Assembly (NCBI GenBank): GCA_029465975.1
Contig: CM055739.1
Coordinates: forward strand, 12,433,449-12,497,448
Source: Dallia pectoralis
Taxonomy: Eukaryota; Chordata; Actinopteri; Esociformes; Umbridae
Length of the DNA stretch: 64,000 bases
Reading direction: 5' to 3'
A model generated the notes under the pieces. It saw only the letters and a program-made list of their open reading frames with translations, was not told the DNA's origin and did not search any database. Of the stretch, positions 1 to 11,739 are shown piece after piece; the first letter of the stretch is position 1; each line of letters starts with the position of its first letter. A program made the position numbers and the translations under genes.

Positions 1-60
1 CACTTAGTGTCACTCCCGATACTAACCACAGGACAGAGTTGGCATGCTACCTCTTCTATG

Positions 61-350
61 TAACACATGCCCTTATAGTTGGAGATGTGCTGTTGGGTGG
101 GAGAGTTCCAATACTGACTAACACATGCCCTTATAGTTGGTGATGTGCTGTTGGGTGGGAGAGTTCCAATACTGACTAACACATGCCCATATAGTTGGAG
201 ATGTGCTATTGGGTGGGAGAGTTCCAATACTGACTAACACATGCCCTTATAGTTGGAGATGTGCTGTTGGGTGGGAGAGTTCCAATACTGACTAACACAT
301 GCCCATATAGTTGGAGATGTGCTATTGGGTGGGAGAGTTCCAATACTGAC
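61..350. repeat. 58-bp minisatellite, five copies
   Basis: Five head-to-tail copies of a 58-bp unit begin at 61, 119, 177, 235 and 293, each starting taacacatgc. Copies differ only by a few substitutions (for example cttatag against catatag, and ctgttggg against ctattggg). The array stops at 350, exactly where LINE-like coding sequence begins, so a local duplication at the 5' break of the LINE fragment is likely. Non-coding. Confidence 0.95.
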
Positions 351-909
351 GTGCATTTTTGCATCCACTACAAAACCATGGTGCTAGCCTATGGGGCAGT
401 AAGAGGAACCGCCCCCTCCTACATCCAGTCCCTAATCAAGCCGTACACACCCACGCGAGCACTTCGTTCTGCCACCTCAGGCCTCTTGGTAGTGCCATCC
501 CGACGGGAGGGCAACTCCCGATTTGCTCAGTCTAAATTGTTCTCCGTGCATGCCCCGCAATTGTGGAACAACTCCACTCTGGAGATCAGATCATCGGACT
601 CTCTAGCAATCTTCAAAAAACGTCTAAAAACCTTGCTCTTCAAACTGTACCTCCAGTAGCTCCATGAATGGAGCTCCACAACTCTTGCCTGTTCGAAACT
701 TCACTACCGAATCATTCTTCTACGATTATCACCCATTCCTCCTCTCCTAGCACCCCTTCTATCTCTAGCACTTCCCCCTGCACCCACACAGGAACAACGT
801 AATTATTGCCTTTTTGATGTGTGTTTTAGCTATATGTGAAATGCCTGCACTTATTGTAAGTTGCTCTGGATAAGAGCGTCTGCTAAATGCGCAAAATGTA
901 AATGTAAAT
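351..909 (+). mobile_element. 3' end of a non-LTR retrotransposon (L2/Rex1-like LINE), 5'-truncated
   Basis: The reading frame through 351-659 encodes a C-terminal tail typical of fish LINE ORF2 proteins: a stretch like LAYGAVRGTAPSYIQ, then YTPTRALRSA, GLLVVPSRR, APQLWN and FKKRLKTLLF, ending at a TAG at 657-659. About 250 bp of 3' untranslated sequence follows, including the widespread fish tail ctctggataagagcgtctgc (about 873-892) and a terminal aaatgtaaatgtaaat run. Only the last ~100 codons remain, with no reverse transcriptase core, so this is a dead 5'-truncated copy. The clade (L2 rather than Rex1) is inferred from memory of similar tails. It lies upstream of the visible agap1 exons, presumably in an agap1 intron. 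Confidence 0.75.
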
Positions 910-1221
910 AGCATCTCAGTGTTTCTTAGGAACTGTTTCCTAGTAACGGGTACCTCACCAGTGTTGTTAAGGATGTCTTAAATGTTTCAGTACCTAAGTC
1001 AGTTGCGTGTGTGTTTTGTCACGCATTACGGATGTCATAGTGGGGTGGGGGAACCTTTCTCTCGTGTGTGTGGGTGTGTGTGTGCGGTTGCGTGTGTGTG
1101 TTTGGTCAGTCCATCTTCTCTTTTACACCTCTATGTTATCGCCTTGGCACTTCAAGTGTGTCTGTTTCCATTGGAGCCAACACTCGACACTGTGCCCGGC
1201 CACGTCCTGCTCATGGCCCTT

Positions 1222-1411
1222 CTATCTCCCTCCCTCTCTCTCTCTACCTCTCCCTCTGTCCCTCCCTCTGTCTCTCTCTCTACCTCTCTCTCTACCTCTC
1301 TCTCTCCCTCTCTCTCTACCTCTCCCTCTCTCTCTCTCTCTCCCTCTCTCTACCTCTCCCTCTGTCCCTCCCTCTGTCTCTCTCTACCTCTCTCTCTACC
1401 TCTCCCTCTCT

Positions 1412-1452
<41 letters not shown>

Positions 1453-1549
1453 CCACTATCTCTCCCTCTCTCTCTACCTCTCCCTCTGTCTTTCCCTCTC
1501 TCTCCCTCCCTCTCTCTGTCTCTCCCTCTCTCTCTCCCTCTGTCCCTTC

Positions 1550-1583
<34 letters not shown>

Positions 1584-1625
1584 CCTCTCTCTCTCTCTCT
1601 GTCTCTCCCTCCCTCCCTCCCTCGC
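1222..1625. repeat. Low-complexity CT-rich (polypyrimidine) tract
   Basis: About 400 bp almost wholly C and T on the + strand: irregular ccctctctct blocks with occasional tacc and tgtc interruptions. It creates Ser/Leu/Pro-rich open frames in all + frames and Arg/Glu/Gly-rich frames on the other strand, because it lacks stop codons by composition. A mirror-symmetric purine/pyrimidine tract of this kind can form triplex DNA; that is inference. Confidence 0.9.
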
Positions 1626-2346
1626 TCTCCGGACCACAGCCCATGGCAACTCTGTCGTCTGAGGAAGGCATGCGTGCCAGGAAGCATTGAAGTGCTCCTT
1701 CCACATTTCCTCCACACACACCCCCCCAAGAGACCAGGGCCCGAGGCCCTCACCGAGTCCCGCCCACACCCCCTCCATATCCCAGCCCCACCTAGCCTCC
1801 TCCGCTCCTCTTCAGGGCTTTGTCCCGGTGCTGTGGCCCGTGGAACTGGGCCAGCCTCCTCACTCTCTCCCTGGGACCGGCAGGAAGGAAGGCCGGAGAC
1901 ATTCCGTCTTGCTAGGCTAGCCTCCCAACCAGAGAGGGTAATATGGCAGGCTGGCCCTATGTCTGAGGAACACAGCACACATGGTCAACCAAAAACCCCA
2001 CTGTGAGACGCCTCTCTGAGGGTAGAATTAATTAGATTCCCACATCACTGAAACCATTTTCCCCCACTTGTTTCAAGAGGGGATTTTTCTGTAGGATTTG
2101 TCTTGAAACCTCTAACTCTTTTGCGGCGTGTGGTGATTAGCTAGACTGCTGGAGTCACTGGTTATGTGAGAGCACGGTTCTGCTGGGCTGCAGTGGTTCC
2201 AGGACAGAAAATCTTTGCCGTTGTTACCGGGGTTGGTTTGAGCCCGGTTGCCCCAATGCCTTCTGGGGTTTTGATTAAGAACGACGTCGCGAGGCCATCG
2301 ATTCCCCCGGGGCCAAGGATTGACTATTTTTTCATCCGCCAGTCTG

Positions 2347-2550
2347 CCCCCTGATAAACCCCTGTCCCCTGATAAACCCCTGTCCCCTGATGAACCCCTG
2401 TCCCCTGATGAACCCCTGTCCCCTGATAAACCCCTGTCCCCTGATAAACCCCTGTCCCCTGATAAACCCCTGTCCCCTGATAGTCCCCTGATAGTCCCCT
2501 GATAAACCCCTGTACCCTGATAAACCCCTGTCCCCTGATAAACCCCTGTC
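2347..2550. repeat. 18-bp minisatellite
   Basis: About eleven copies of an 18-bp unit, cccctgataaacccctgt, with a gatgaa variant in two copies and a disrupted centre (tagtcccctgatagtccc) near 2480-2500. Because 18 is divisible by three, the array stays open in several frames and gives a PLSPDK-type peptide that should not be read as protein. Confidence 0.95.
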
Positions 2551-3576
2551 TTGTCCTCTACACACTGAGACCAACACACGGCTCATTTCTAATCACTTCC
2601 ATCAACGGGTCCGTTTGAGGTTGTCTCTGAGACACCCTCAGGCATCGTCCCTCATCTCCTATTACGGCTGACCAGCTACGCCCTGGCGCCCCTGCGCTCT
2701 CTTCCCCACGCTCTCGTCCCGGCGCTCTCTTCCCCGCGCCACAGATCTGTCTAAGCCAGACTTTTTTTGCCTAAAGGTGCCAGCACCTCCAGAGAGGCTC
2801 ACAAACACAGAGCGGAAGTTATTTCGGTTTGCGACCCGCTTGTTACGACTGTGAGTGACGACACACTTTCCCCACGTCTTCGGCAGTGTTAGGATGGTTT
2901 TGAGAAGGAGGGATATGAAACGGTTTGATTCCCGCTGATCAGTCTTTCTTTTTCACTGTCTCTTTCTCCCTGCGCTCATGTTTTCTCTCTCCTGACCCTT
3001 CACCCCTGACCCTTTACCCTGGGCAGGTTATTACATAGGAAGTGAGCCAGCAGTGAGATTTCACTGCCCTGTGTTCTCCATTTCCTGGTGTGTGGGGGAC
3101 CCAGGAACCCCTGAGGGTCTGCTTTGTTTTTCCTTTGGGTGGGGGGGGGCAGAGGACAGCTCTATATCCTCCTTCTCCCCTGGCCACTGCGGTTCCTTTC
3201 GCCCCTCCTCTTTCCGGAGGACTGAAGCATGGCTAATCCCAATCGGGCTGAAAGCCTGTGTTTACACGCCGGGGATTAGGGAGAGATTAGGGAGAGATTA
3301 GCGCTATCACATCACAGGATTAGATTGAGTGGCTGGAAACAGTCACCACTCTATAATCACATTCTCACAAGCCTTACTTCCTTCTTTCCCTCTCGCTCTT
3401 TATGTCTTTCCTTGGGGCTTTGGGGATAACATGGCAATCTTGCCTTTCGAGATTAGGCTTCTGTAGTTAACTTACTTCTCAAGTCTCTCTATACCATCTT
3501 AAAGCTCATGTCTGGGGTTTCAATACAGGCTCAGTGTTTAATCCTGTACGCTGGCAACCGGATATTCCTAGGGCAC

Positions 3577-4027
3577 GGCTGGACGCTACATCCACACACT
3601 CGGCTAAGCGCTACATCCACACACTCGGCTAAGCGCTACATCCGCACACTCGGCTAAGCCCTACATCCGCACACTCGGCTAAGCGCTACATCCACACCCT
3701 TGGCTAACCGCTACATCCACACCCTCGGCTAAGCGCTACATCCACACACTCGGCTAAGCGCTACATCCGCACCCTCGGCTAACCGCTACATCCGCACACT
3801 CGGCTAAGCGCTACATCCGCACACTTGGCTAATCGCCACATCCGCACACTTGGCTAATCACCACATCCGCACACTCGGCTGAGCGATACATCCGCACACT
3901 CGGCTAATCGCTACATCCGCACGCCCGGCTAAGCGCTCCATCCGCACACTCGGCTAATCGCTACATCCGCACTCTTGGCTAAGCGCTACATCTGCACACT
4001 CGGCTGAGCGCTACATCCGCACACTTG
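3577..4027. repeat. 25-bp minisatellite, about 18 copies
   Basis: Tandem units of 25 bp built on cggctaagcgctacatcc plus a variable cacacact/gcacact segment. Copies vary at a few fixed positions (aagc/aacc/aatc/gagc; ccaca/ccgca). The array ends about 140 bp before the acceptor of the penultimate agap1 exon, in the intron. Confidence 0.95.
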
Positions 4028-4167
4028 GGTGTCCTATATGTTTCAGCTCTGAGAAAAGAGCCTGAGAGGCGGCAACGTAAACCTGTCTGATGTCCACAGC
4101 TCGACACATCGTCATCAAGTTGCCGAAGCTGAATCTCAACCGCTGTTGTTTCTCTTCCGTCTCACAG

Positions 4168-4423
4168 GGAGGAGCGCGAGCGTTGGATCCGGGCGAAGTA
4201 CGAGCAGCGTCTGTTCCTGGCGTCGCTGGTTGTCGCGGACCTGCCCCTGGGCCAGCAGCTGCTGAGGGCCACGGCTGAGGAGGACCTGCGCTCCGTCATC
4301 CTCCTGCTGGCCCACGGGAGCCGGGAGCAGGTCAATGAGACGTGTGGCGAAGGTGACGGACGGACCGCCCTGCATCTGGCCTGCCGTAAGGGCAACGTGG
4401 TCATCACACAGCTTCTCATCTGG
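4168..4423 (+). CDS. agap1: agap1 penultimate coding exon (ankyrin region)
   Basis: AGAP1 is an Arf GTPase-activating protein (centaurin-gamma type) acting in endosomal membrane traffic, with GTPase-like, PH, ArfGAP and ankyrin domains. This exon encodes 85 codons after a split codon: ERERWIRAKYEQ linker sequence following the ArfGAP domain, then LLRATAEEDLRSVILLLAHGS and the first ankyrin repeat (GDGRTALHLACRKGNV). It closely matches human AGAP1 as I recall it. The acceptor is ctcacag before 4168 and the donor is gtaagg from 4424. The exon enters in phase with two bases from upstream and leaves at a codon boundary. AGAP3 is the main alternative, settled by the last exon. The 5' exons of the gene are outside the window. 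Confidence 0.95.
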
Positions 4424-4680
4424 GTAAGGCGGCGGGCAGCGCCAACAGATGGCAGTGCTAGGGTTGATTATGCTGCACGAACATGGACCGGCCAAAATAT
4501 AGGCTGAACGAAATGACAGTGTCATAATTTGTTAATCTACAAGTGTTAATTTTATTTTGCTAGTTCCCAGTCATTGTTATTATTGATTATTTAATTTATA
4601 TATATATATATGTAAATATTAGTCATACGGCGTACATTTAGCATGACCAATAAGTTCCTCTTCCTCTCTCCGGTCTCCAG
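4424..4680 (+). other. agap1: agap1 last coding intron
   Basis: A 257-bp intron with donor gtaagg at 4424 and acceptor ctccag ending at 4680. It contains a short TA run near 4597-4612 and no repeats of note. Confidence 0.9.
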
Positions 4681-4890
4681 TATGGTGTGGACCTTATGAC
4701 GAGGGATTCCCAGGGAAACAGTGCACTGGCGTACGCGCGGCAGGCCAACAGCCAGGAGTGCGTAGACACGTTGGTCCAGTACGGCTGTCCTGATGAACGC
4801 TTCCCCCTCATGGCCACGCCCAACCTGTCCCGACGCAACACTAACCGCAACAACAGCTGCAGCAGTGCCGGCAGCGCCGCACTCATATAG
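4681..4890 (+). CDS. agap1: agap1 last coding exon with stop codon
   Basis: Sixty-nine codons plus TAG. It completes the ankyrin region (YGVDLMTRDSQGNSALAYAR, then NSQECVDTLVQYGCPDERF) and ends in the tail LMATPNLSRRNTNRNN followed by a Ser-rich end and SAALI. The PDERF-LMATPNLSRRN-NRNN tail is characteristic of AGAP1; AGAP3 and AGAP2 end differently as I know them, so the paralogue call is firm. The last few residues (CSSAGSAALI) differ from the mammalian SSGRVPTII-type end but stay hydrophobic. The exon joins the previous one in frame at a codon boundary. Stop codon at 4888-4890. Confidence 0.95.
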   Translation, partial: YGVDLMTRDSQGNSALAYARQANSQECVDTLVQYGCPDERFPLMATPNLSRRNTNRNNSCSSAGSAALI

Positions 4891-6311
4891 ACACTACCCC
4901 CCAGCACGCCCCCTTCAGGAAGCCTCCGGTACTGCGTCACGCAGACTGTCCACGGGCGAAACACACACACATGTAAATATTGAACCTAACCGAAAAAGAA
5001 AACACTCCTGTGACGTTGTATGCGTATTACACGCTCAGATTTATGAAAACAGTGAGACATTTTGACAAGTGAGAGACTTGGAAGAGAGCCTGAATTGGGA
5101 AAAGGGCTGAACTCTTTCTGGGAACCACTACTTGGGCACTCTTCTCACCTTTGACCCTCAGTTGCCCCCGACCACAGAAACACCTCACTGCGCCACTAAT
5201 CTCTTTCAGAATACTAGTACCCAGGTTCTGGTAGAACCGATGACGCTTCAATGTAACCCTGCTGCTCTTTAACCCCTCGTCTTCATGATCGTGTTTTTTT
5301 GGGAGAGCTTCATCCAGTTGTCTAATTCCTCACCTGACCTAACCTCCCTAGGGACTGGGAGTAGCTTGGCTCCACTTCCTGGTGGAGACCGGTGACTCTC
5401 CCTCTGTCTGCAAGCGGCCCAAAGCATGATGGGACATGGGGAGAAGTGCTTCGATCACATGACAAATGGTGACGCCTCTTCTACAACTTATTGACTGCGA
5501 TCTGCTCCAAGCAAGAACCCAGGACACACACATGCTCCCACACACACACCAAGACCTTATCTCGTTACTACTTAGGCTGAAGGGAAATGGTGGCCCATGT
5601 TTTGGACTGATGTTCTGTGTTTGGTGAAGCCCTCTGAAGCATGTTGGAGGAAAGGCATTGTTGGAAACAGCTCTGGGAGTTACGGCGTAAGAAGATCCGC
5701 ATCGGGAAACGATCAACTGAACTCTCCGCTAAAAGCTTACCGCTCAACGCCTCTTCGTTTCTCAGTGTATTCGTCTCATCTGCACTTCGTTCTTCTTCAC
5801 TAAATTATGTGACTTCTCCCTAACCTCCTTTTATTTTCACCAAATGTGGAAGAAAAAGAATACGATCCTCTGGAAGTACACATATTGTAAGGACAAAAAA
5901 ACTAAACTATGGGATGTTTCTGGTAAATGAGGGAGAGAGTGTGGGCACGTCGTAAATGAAGTTCCTCATTGTGAACGAGGATTATTCATCAGGACTGAAT
6001 TGTGTACATCACACTGTATATTTCTGCACCGTTTGATGTGTTCTAGAGAGAATGTTTATCTGTCAATGTCACGCTCGAGTCCTTAAGACCCCACTGTTCT
6101 GCAGTCATCTGGTAATGACATAACACCTCCGCTTCAGAGCCCGGCTGCAATAAGGGCTTCTATAACCAGCCTCTGCTGATATGCTTATCAGGTTCAGAAC
6201 CGTCATCTGGATCTTCACTGTCCTGTCGGTTCCATAGCGGGAAACAAACCGGAACGCTTCTTTCTAGTATCATTTGTTATTCTCTCTTGCGATCGCCTCT
6301 TCCTTCGGTTT

Positions 6312-6890
6312 CATCTGGTCGGCAGATCTATCTTATCTGGTCGGCAGATCTATCTTATCTGGTCGGCAGATCAATCTTATCTGGTCGGCAGATCTATCTT
6401 ATCTGGTCGGCAGATCTATCTTATCTGGTCGGCAGATCTATCTTATCTGGTCGGCAGATCTATCTCATCTGGTCGGCAGATCTATCTTATCCGGTCGGCA
6501 GATCTATCTTATCCGGTCGGCAGATCTACGCTATCCGTTCGGCAGATCTACGCTATCCGTTCGGCAGATCTACGTTATCCGTTCGGCAGATCTACGTTAT
6601 CCGTTCGGCAGGTCTACGTTATCTGTTCGGCAGATCTATCTTATCCATTCGGCAGGTCTATGTTATCCGTTCGGCAGATCTATGTTATCCGTTCGGCAGG
6701 TCTATGTTATCCGTTCGGCAGATCTATGTTATCCGTTCGGCAGATCTATGTTATCCGTTCGGCAGATCTATGCTATCCGTTCGGCAGATCTATGTTATCC
6801 GTTCGGCAGATCTATGTTATCCGTTCGGCAGATCTATGCTATCCGTTGGGCAGGTCTATCTTATCCGTTGGGCAGGTCTACGTTATCTGC
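6312..6890. repeat. 22-bp minisatellite, about 26 copies, with directional drift
   Basis: Units of 22 bp built on ggcagatctatcttatctgg. The first eight to nine copies have ctggtcggcag, the next two ccggtcggcag, later ones ccgttcggcag and the last two ccgttgggcag; the tatctt segment changes to tacgct, tacgtt and tatgtt in blocks. Most units carry agatct. Such stepwise blocks suggest growth by local duplication. Three overlapping + strand open frames run through the array because the unit lacks stops in those registers; they are not credible genes. Confidence 0.97.
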
Positions 6891-7218
6891 CGTTTCAGCT
6901 GTAAACGCGCGTGGGTAATGTATTGTTGCTTGGTGACAGAGGATTGCAGTGGCCCTGACTATCATTACCTCATTGATTACTGATGGATGCAGCATGTATC
7001 AGGTGTCAGGTCCATACTTCCATTACCTCTCATTGATCTGCAGAGGGTCCAGCAGAAGGCCTGGCATTATTCCTAATAGATGGGCTCATTGGTGTCCAAT
7101 CTATTTGAGGTTGTCATAGATGTTCGACTGACGGTTGGGTTCGCCGGGAGGAATGTCTGACTTCAGAGAATAATTATCATATGACGGATAATGTCCCCTC
7201 ACTGGGTTAGACTTCGGA

Positions 7219-7299
7219 TTTGGAGAACAGTTCCCAATTTGGAGAACAGTTCCCAATTTGGAGAACAGTTCCCAATTTGGAGAACAGTTCCCAATTTGG
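7219..7299. repeat. 19-bp tandem repeat, four copies plus partial
   Basis: Identical copies of tttggagaacagttcccaa start at 7219, 7238, 7257 and 7276, followed by a partial fifth copy. The unit includes the imperfect inverted pair ggagaac / gttccc. Confidence 0.95.
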
Positions 7300-9458
7300 C
7301 CCCATAGTTTTGCCTGACCACCTAAAACTATGACCCTACTAGTTATTTGTTACTAGTTGTCATTACTATTACATAGAACCGACTAGTTATGTGTTACAAG
7401 TAAGGGCAAGTACAGGGCCCACTGGTTTGAGGCCTTCTAGTTATTAACAAACATGTTCTTTATGAACCATTGGTCAGACACATCTCTGTCTGTCTGAAGT
7501 GTTCATCATACATGTTCTACATCCTCAGTCTCTTCCTGTGTGACCAATAACTCTTGTCTGTTGTTCTCCAATCCAATCATACAGTCCCTAACCCTCTTTT
7601 CATTCTTTGGCACTCTATTCCCTTCGGAGTGCACTTCAGAACCAGATTAATGAAATGGAGGTGCGTCATTGGGAGAATGGGGCGCCATATGACATGTCTC
7701 CTTCCTGCTCAGCGAATCAAAATGAAGGGCTTCTCTGGTGTGGGAATCCTCACACTCTTGTTCTGTCTGTCTCTTTGCTACTGCTTGCTTTTATATCTCT
7801 GTTCTGAACAGTCTTTTGGTGGGGATCTCGTAGTGATGTATTTAAAGGGAGTAGGATAGCTGTGACCACTGAGGGAAGTGTTTTATCTCAGGGGTTATGG
7901 TGGAGACCTGACGTAGCACGTGATATTGTTTCTGGGAGAAATGAATGAAGACCGAGATGGTAACTTAATGTCATTGGGATCAAGGCCGTCCACGTTGGCT
8001 CGTCAACACTAGTTCCTCTGACTGTGTGTCTGTGTCTGTGTCTGTGTCTGTGTGTGTGTGTGTGTGTCCTATTTATGATTGCTTCTGCCCTTTAAGGTTC
8101 CCCGTTCGTGTGTTTGCCTTTGTGTGTGAACGCCTGTTTTAAGGAGTAGCTTCTGACTGATCTGTACAGGTATCTAAGCAATATCCAGGACAGGTGTCGA
8201 TGTCCTTGTTAACCTCTCTATGGTGTTTGTTCCTGTCCAGCACGCACCCTGCAATACCTGAGTACGCTTATGAAAAACACACACATCCCACAAACACGTC
8301 TTCCCCGTTCCTTTGTGCCCAATAGAAATGTGAAAGGAAATTGACTTTTTTTCCGACTGAATGGCGCGAGGTGTGCAGGGACGTCCTACCGTAGGCAGCC
8401 CAGAACACTAACGCTCACCTACCTGCCCAAACCTACCTTCCTCGTACCTCGTTTCACCGTAATTGTTGCCGTGTCCCAGACGTCACTAAGTGGGTTTCTT
8501 CCAAACGAAAACGCGTGCCGACGTCCGTTTATTTATGACAGAAAATGCACTACATGTTCGGTTTGATGCTCTCTCCCCTGTATCAGTCATATTAGCAAGT
8601 CCAGAAGAACACTTAGCATGAGCCCTGTGTTTGTGTACCCTGTTCCTGTTTCCTAATACCTCCTGCTGGCTCCTATTAAAGCCCCGGGCCCTCCCAGTAG
8701 AACATATGAAGAGGCCGACATAGTATTAGATGCTCTCCCCGTTTATAACCGCGCCCTGTCCTGCTGTACGTTCCTTAATCACTTGTGATTTGCTTTAGTG
8801 TGAGCTGTCCTCCTGTGACGTCAGAGAACGTCCGAAGCATCTGTTCTGATCCGTATTCGTTCCGGTTCCGGTTTGGGTCCTTCAGACGGGACACGGACGC
8901 GGAACACACTGTGAACGCGCAGGGAACCGAGTCCAGTGGTCAACAGACAAGTGAGACCCGGCATGTTCGTTTAGTGAACCTACAGTATAGACCGCCGCTC
9001 TGCCCCGTGTCCACGCCCACATCCCCCTCCCCCCCATGTACATAGATGTAAAGTAGACAAACAAAAACACAAGCAAGCAAACAGGAACACACATTTTCTT
9101 TGTATTTTTCCGTTGTCGATTCGGGCCCAGAGCGCCTTCGGTTACCTCATTGTCGTCGGCCATCCATCATGTATGTAGCTCCACGGACCAACCCGGAAGG
9201 ACTGGCCAATCACTTATTTAATATGAATACTAGAGTAACGGGAGGAGGACCGATGTCTGTCGGGTCAATGCGTCCGGTTCTGTTCGGTCGTCATTCGAGT
9301 CCAGACATCTTAATTATGACTCGTCGGCATCAAGCGACATTTCCGTTTCGATTGTTCTCTTAATTATTGTTATTATATTGAGTTTTGTGTCCAGCTGTAC
9401 AGTATCGTGTTGAAAAAATATACCTAATACAGAGTCTTCTACTGTAACGTGTGTTTTC

Positions 9459-9464
9459 AATAAA
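9459..9464 (+). terminator. agap1: Candidate agap1 polyadenylation signal
   Basis: Canonical AATAAA at 9459-9464 followed by a T-rich/GT-rich downstream region (tttttttt at about 9501-9508, then a GT tract), the arrangement expected of a vertebrate cleavage site. It is the most convincing + strand signal after the agap1 stop. Assignment to agap1 is inferred from position. Confidence 0.55.
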
Positions 9465-9505
9465 GAAAGAATAATGCTTCTTAATATAACTCTTGTGTAC
9501 TTTTT

Positions 9506-10133
<628 letters not shown>

Positions 10134-10998
10134 GGGCCACTGTAGGACATTCACAGACTTGTCCCAAAGCCACTCTAGGACATTCACAGACTTGTCCCGA
10201 AGCCACTCTAGGACATTCACAGACTTGTCCCAAAGCCACTCTAGGACATTCACAGACTTGTCCCAAAGCCACTCTAGGACATTCACAGACTTGTCCCGAA
10301 GCCACTCTAGGACATTCACAGACTTGTCCCGAAGCCACTCTAGGACATTCACAGACTTGTCCCGAAGCCACTCTAGGACATTCACAGACTTGTCCCAAAG
10401 CCACTCTAGGACATTCACAGACTTGTCCCGAAGCCACTCTAGGACATTCACAGACTTGTTCCGAAGCCACTCTAGGACATTCACAGACTTGTCCCAAAGC
10501 CACTCTAGGACATTCACAGACTTGTCCCGAAGCCACTCTAGGACATTCACAGACTTGTTCCGAAGCCACTCTAGGACATTCACAGACTTGTCCCGAAGCC
10601 ACTCTAGGACATTCACAGACTTGTCCCGAAGCCACTCTAGGACATTCACAGACTTGTCCCAAAGCCACTCTAGGACATTCACAGACTTGTCCCGAAGCCA
10701 CTCTAGGACATTCACAGACTTGTCCCAAAGCCACTCTAGGACATTCACAGACTTGTCCCAAAGCCACTCTAGGACATTCACAGACTTGTTCCGAAGCCAC
10801 TCTAGGACATTCACAGACTTGTCCCGAAGCCACTCTAGGACATTCACAAACTTGTCCCAAAGCCACTCTAGGACATTCACAGACTTGTCCCAAAGCCACT
10901 CTAGGACATTCACAGACTTGTCCCGAAGCCACTCTAGGACATTCACAGACTTGTCCCGAAGCCACTCTAGGACATTCACAGACTTGTCCCGAAGCCAC
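10134..10998. repeat. 33-bp minisatellite, about 26 copies, open in several frames
   Basis: Units of 33 bp containing ggacattcacagacttgtcc and then a caaagccactcta or cgaagccactcta segment. Copies are nearly identical; differences are almost confined to cca/ccg, and ccc/tcc in four copies. Since 33 is eleven codons and the unit lacks stops in several frames, frames of 320-357 codons are open on both strands, each a monotonous 11-residue repeat. No frame shows start context, signal peptide or flanking domain, so I call non-coding satellite. Confidence 0.97.
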
Positions 10999-11739
10999 CT
11001 TTCTGAACGGTACCTTGTCACCAGATCTAGAGGTTGCTGTTCCGGGCTAATTGTTTGATTCTGATCTCGTCATACCGGAGAATATTTTTGTATATGTTCT
11101 CCGACTCCTTCAGACAAAATTACATATGCCTATTAGTCAAGAGGAGCTTCGGTCTGGCCACTCTACCATAAAGGTCTGATTGATGGAGTGCTGCAGAGAT
11201 TGTCATTCTGGCAAGGTCTCCATTCTCTGCAGAGAAACACTGCTTATTTAGCTCCGGCTGACGACTCTCTCATAGGTAGAGTCTTTGTGGTTCCCAACTA
11301 CTTGGATTTCACGATGATGGAGCTATTATCCACCGGGGAACTTTCAATGCTTTAGCAACTTTTTTATCTGGTTCCAAGGGTTTATGCCAGCACTTTTATC
11401 CGTTGCTAATCGGAGAGTTCGTTGGAATTATTTACTGTTTTTTTGATGGCCGCTATGAAGAGAGGAATTTTATAAAGATAGGTGGGTGTCTTCCTATATC
11501 ATAACCATTTATCTATGTGAGATATTTCTAAAAACGTGTTGCCGTCTGTCGTTGTAGTGAGTGTAGAAAAAAGATTTAATCAATTAGAAATTAAGTTCAT
11601 CACTAAATATGCAGAGAGTAAAGAATCTGAATACTTTCCAAATGCACTGAATGAAGGTGTGCGTATGTGTGTGCGACTGTGCGTGTGTGATGAGCTCTCT
11701 TCTAATGGTTCTTGTCTGTTTGCACAGAAAAAAATATGT
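10999..11739. other. Intergenic sequence between two arrays
   Basis: Unique-looking sequence. At about 11060-11480, phrases such as atggagtgctgcagagattgtc and gttcccaactacttggatttcacgatgatgg resemble degraded fish DNA-transposon or retroelement 3' sequence, but no coding frame survives and I cannot name the family. Confidence 0.35.

Larger units (their letters stand above)
910..4167 (+). other. Presumed agap1 intron, no coding sequence recognised
   Basis: This stretch precedes the acceptor of the first visible agap1 exon. I looked for the ArfGAP zinc-finger exon expected upstream (Cys-rich, with CIECSGIH-type sequence) and found none, so this part of the intron is at least 4 kb. It holds a pyrimidine tract (1222-1625), an 18-bp array (2347-2550) and a 25-bp array (3577-4027). 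Long open frames here come from low-complexity CT/AG sequence and are not genes. Confidence 0.6.
4891..9485 (+). other. agap1: Probable long agap1 3'UTR
   Basis: No other gene is recognisable between the agap1 stop codon and a canonical AATAAA at 9459-9464. Mammalian AGAP1 also has a multi-kilobase 3'UTR. The last ~700 bp (8785-9485) are unique and AT/TG-rich, as expected for a terminal UTR segment. If transcribed to this signal, the mRNA would carry a 22-bp minisatellite (6312-6890) and a 19-bp array (7219-7299). Earlier poly(A) sites are possible, so the extent is inference. Confidence 0.5.

Noticed and set aside
982..2006. Ser/Leu/Pro-rich frames of 226-312 codons
   Set aside because: Low-complexity CT tract with no stop codons by composition; no conserved domain.
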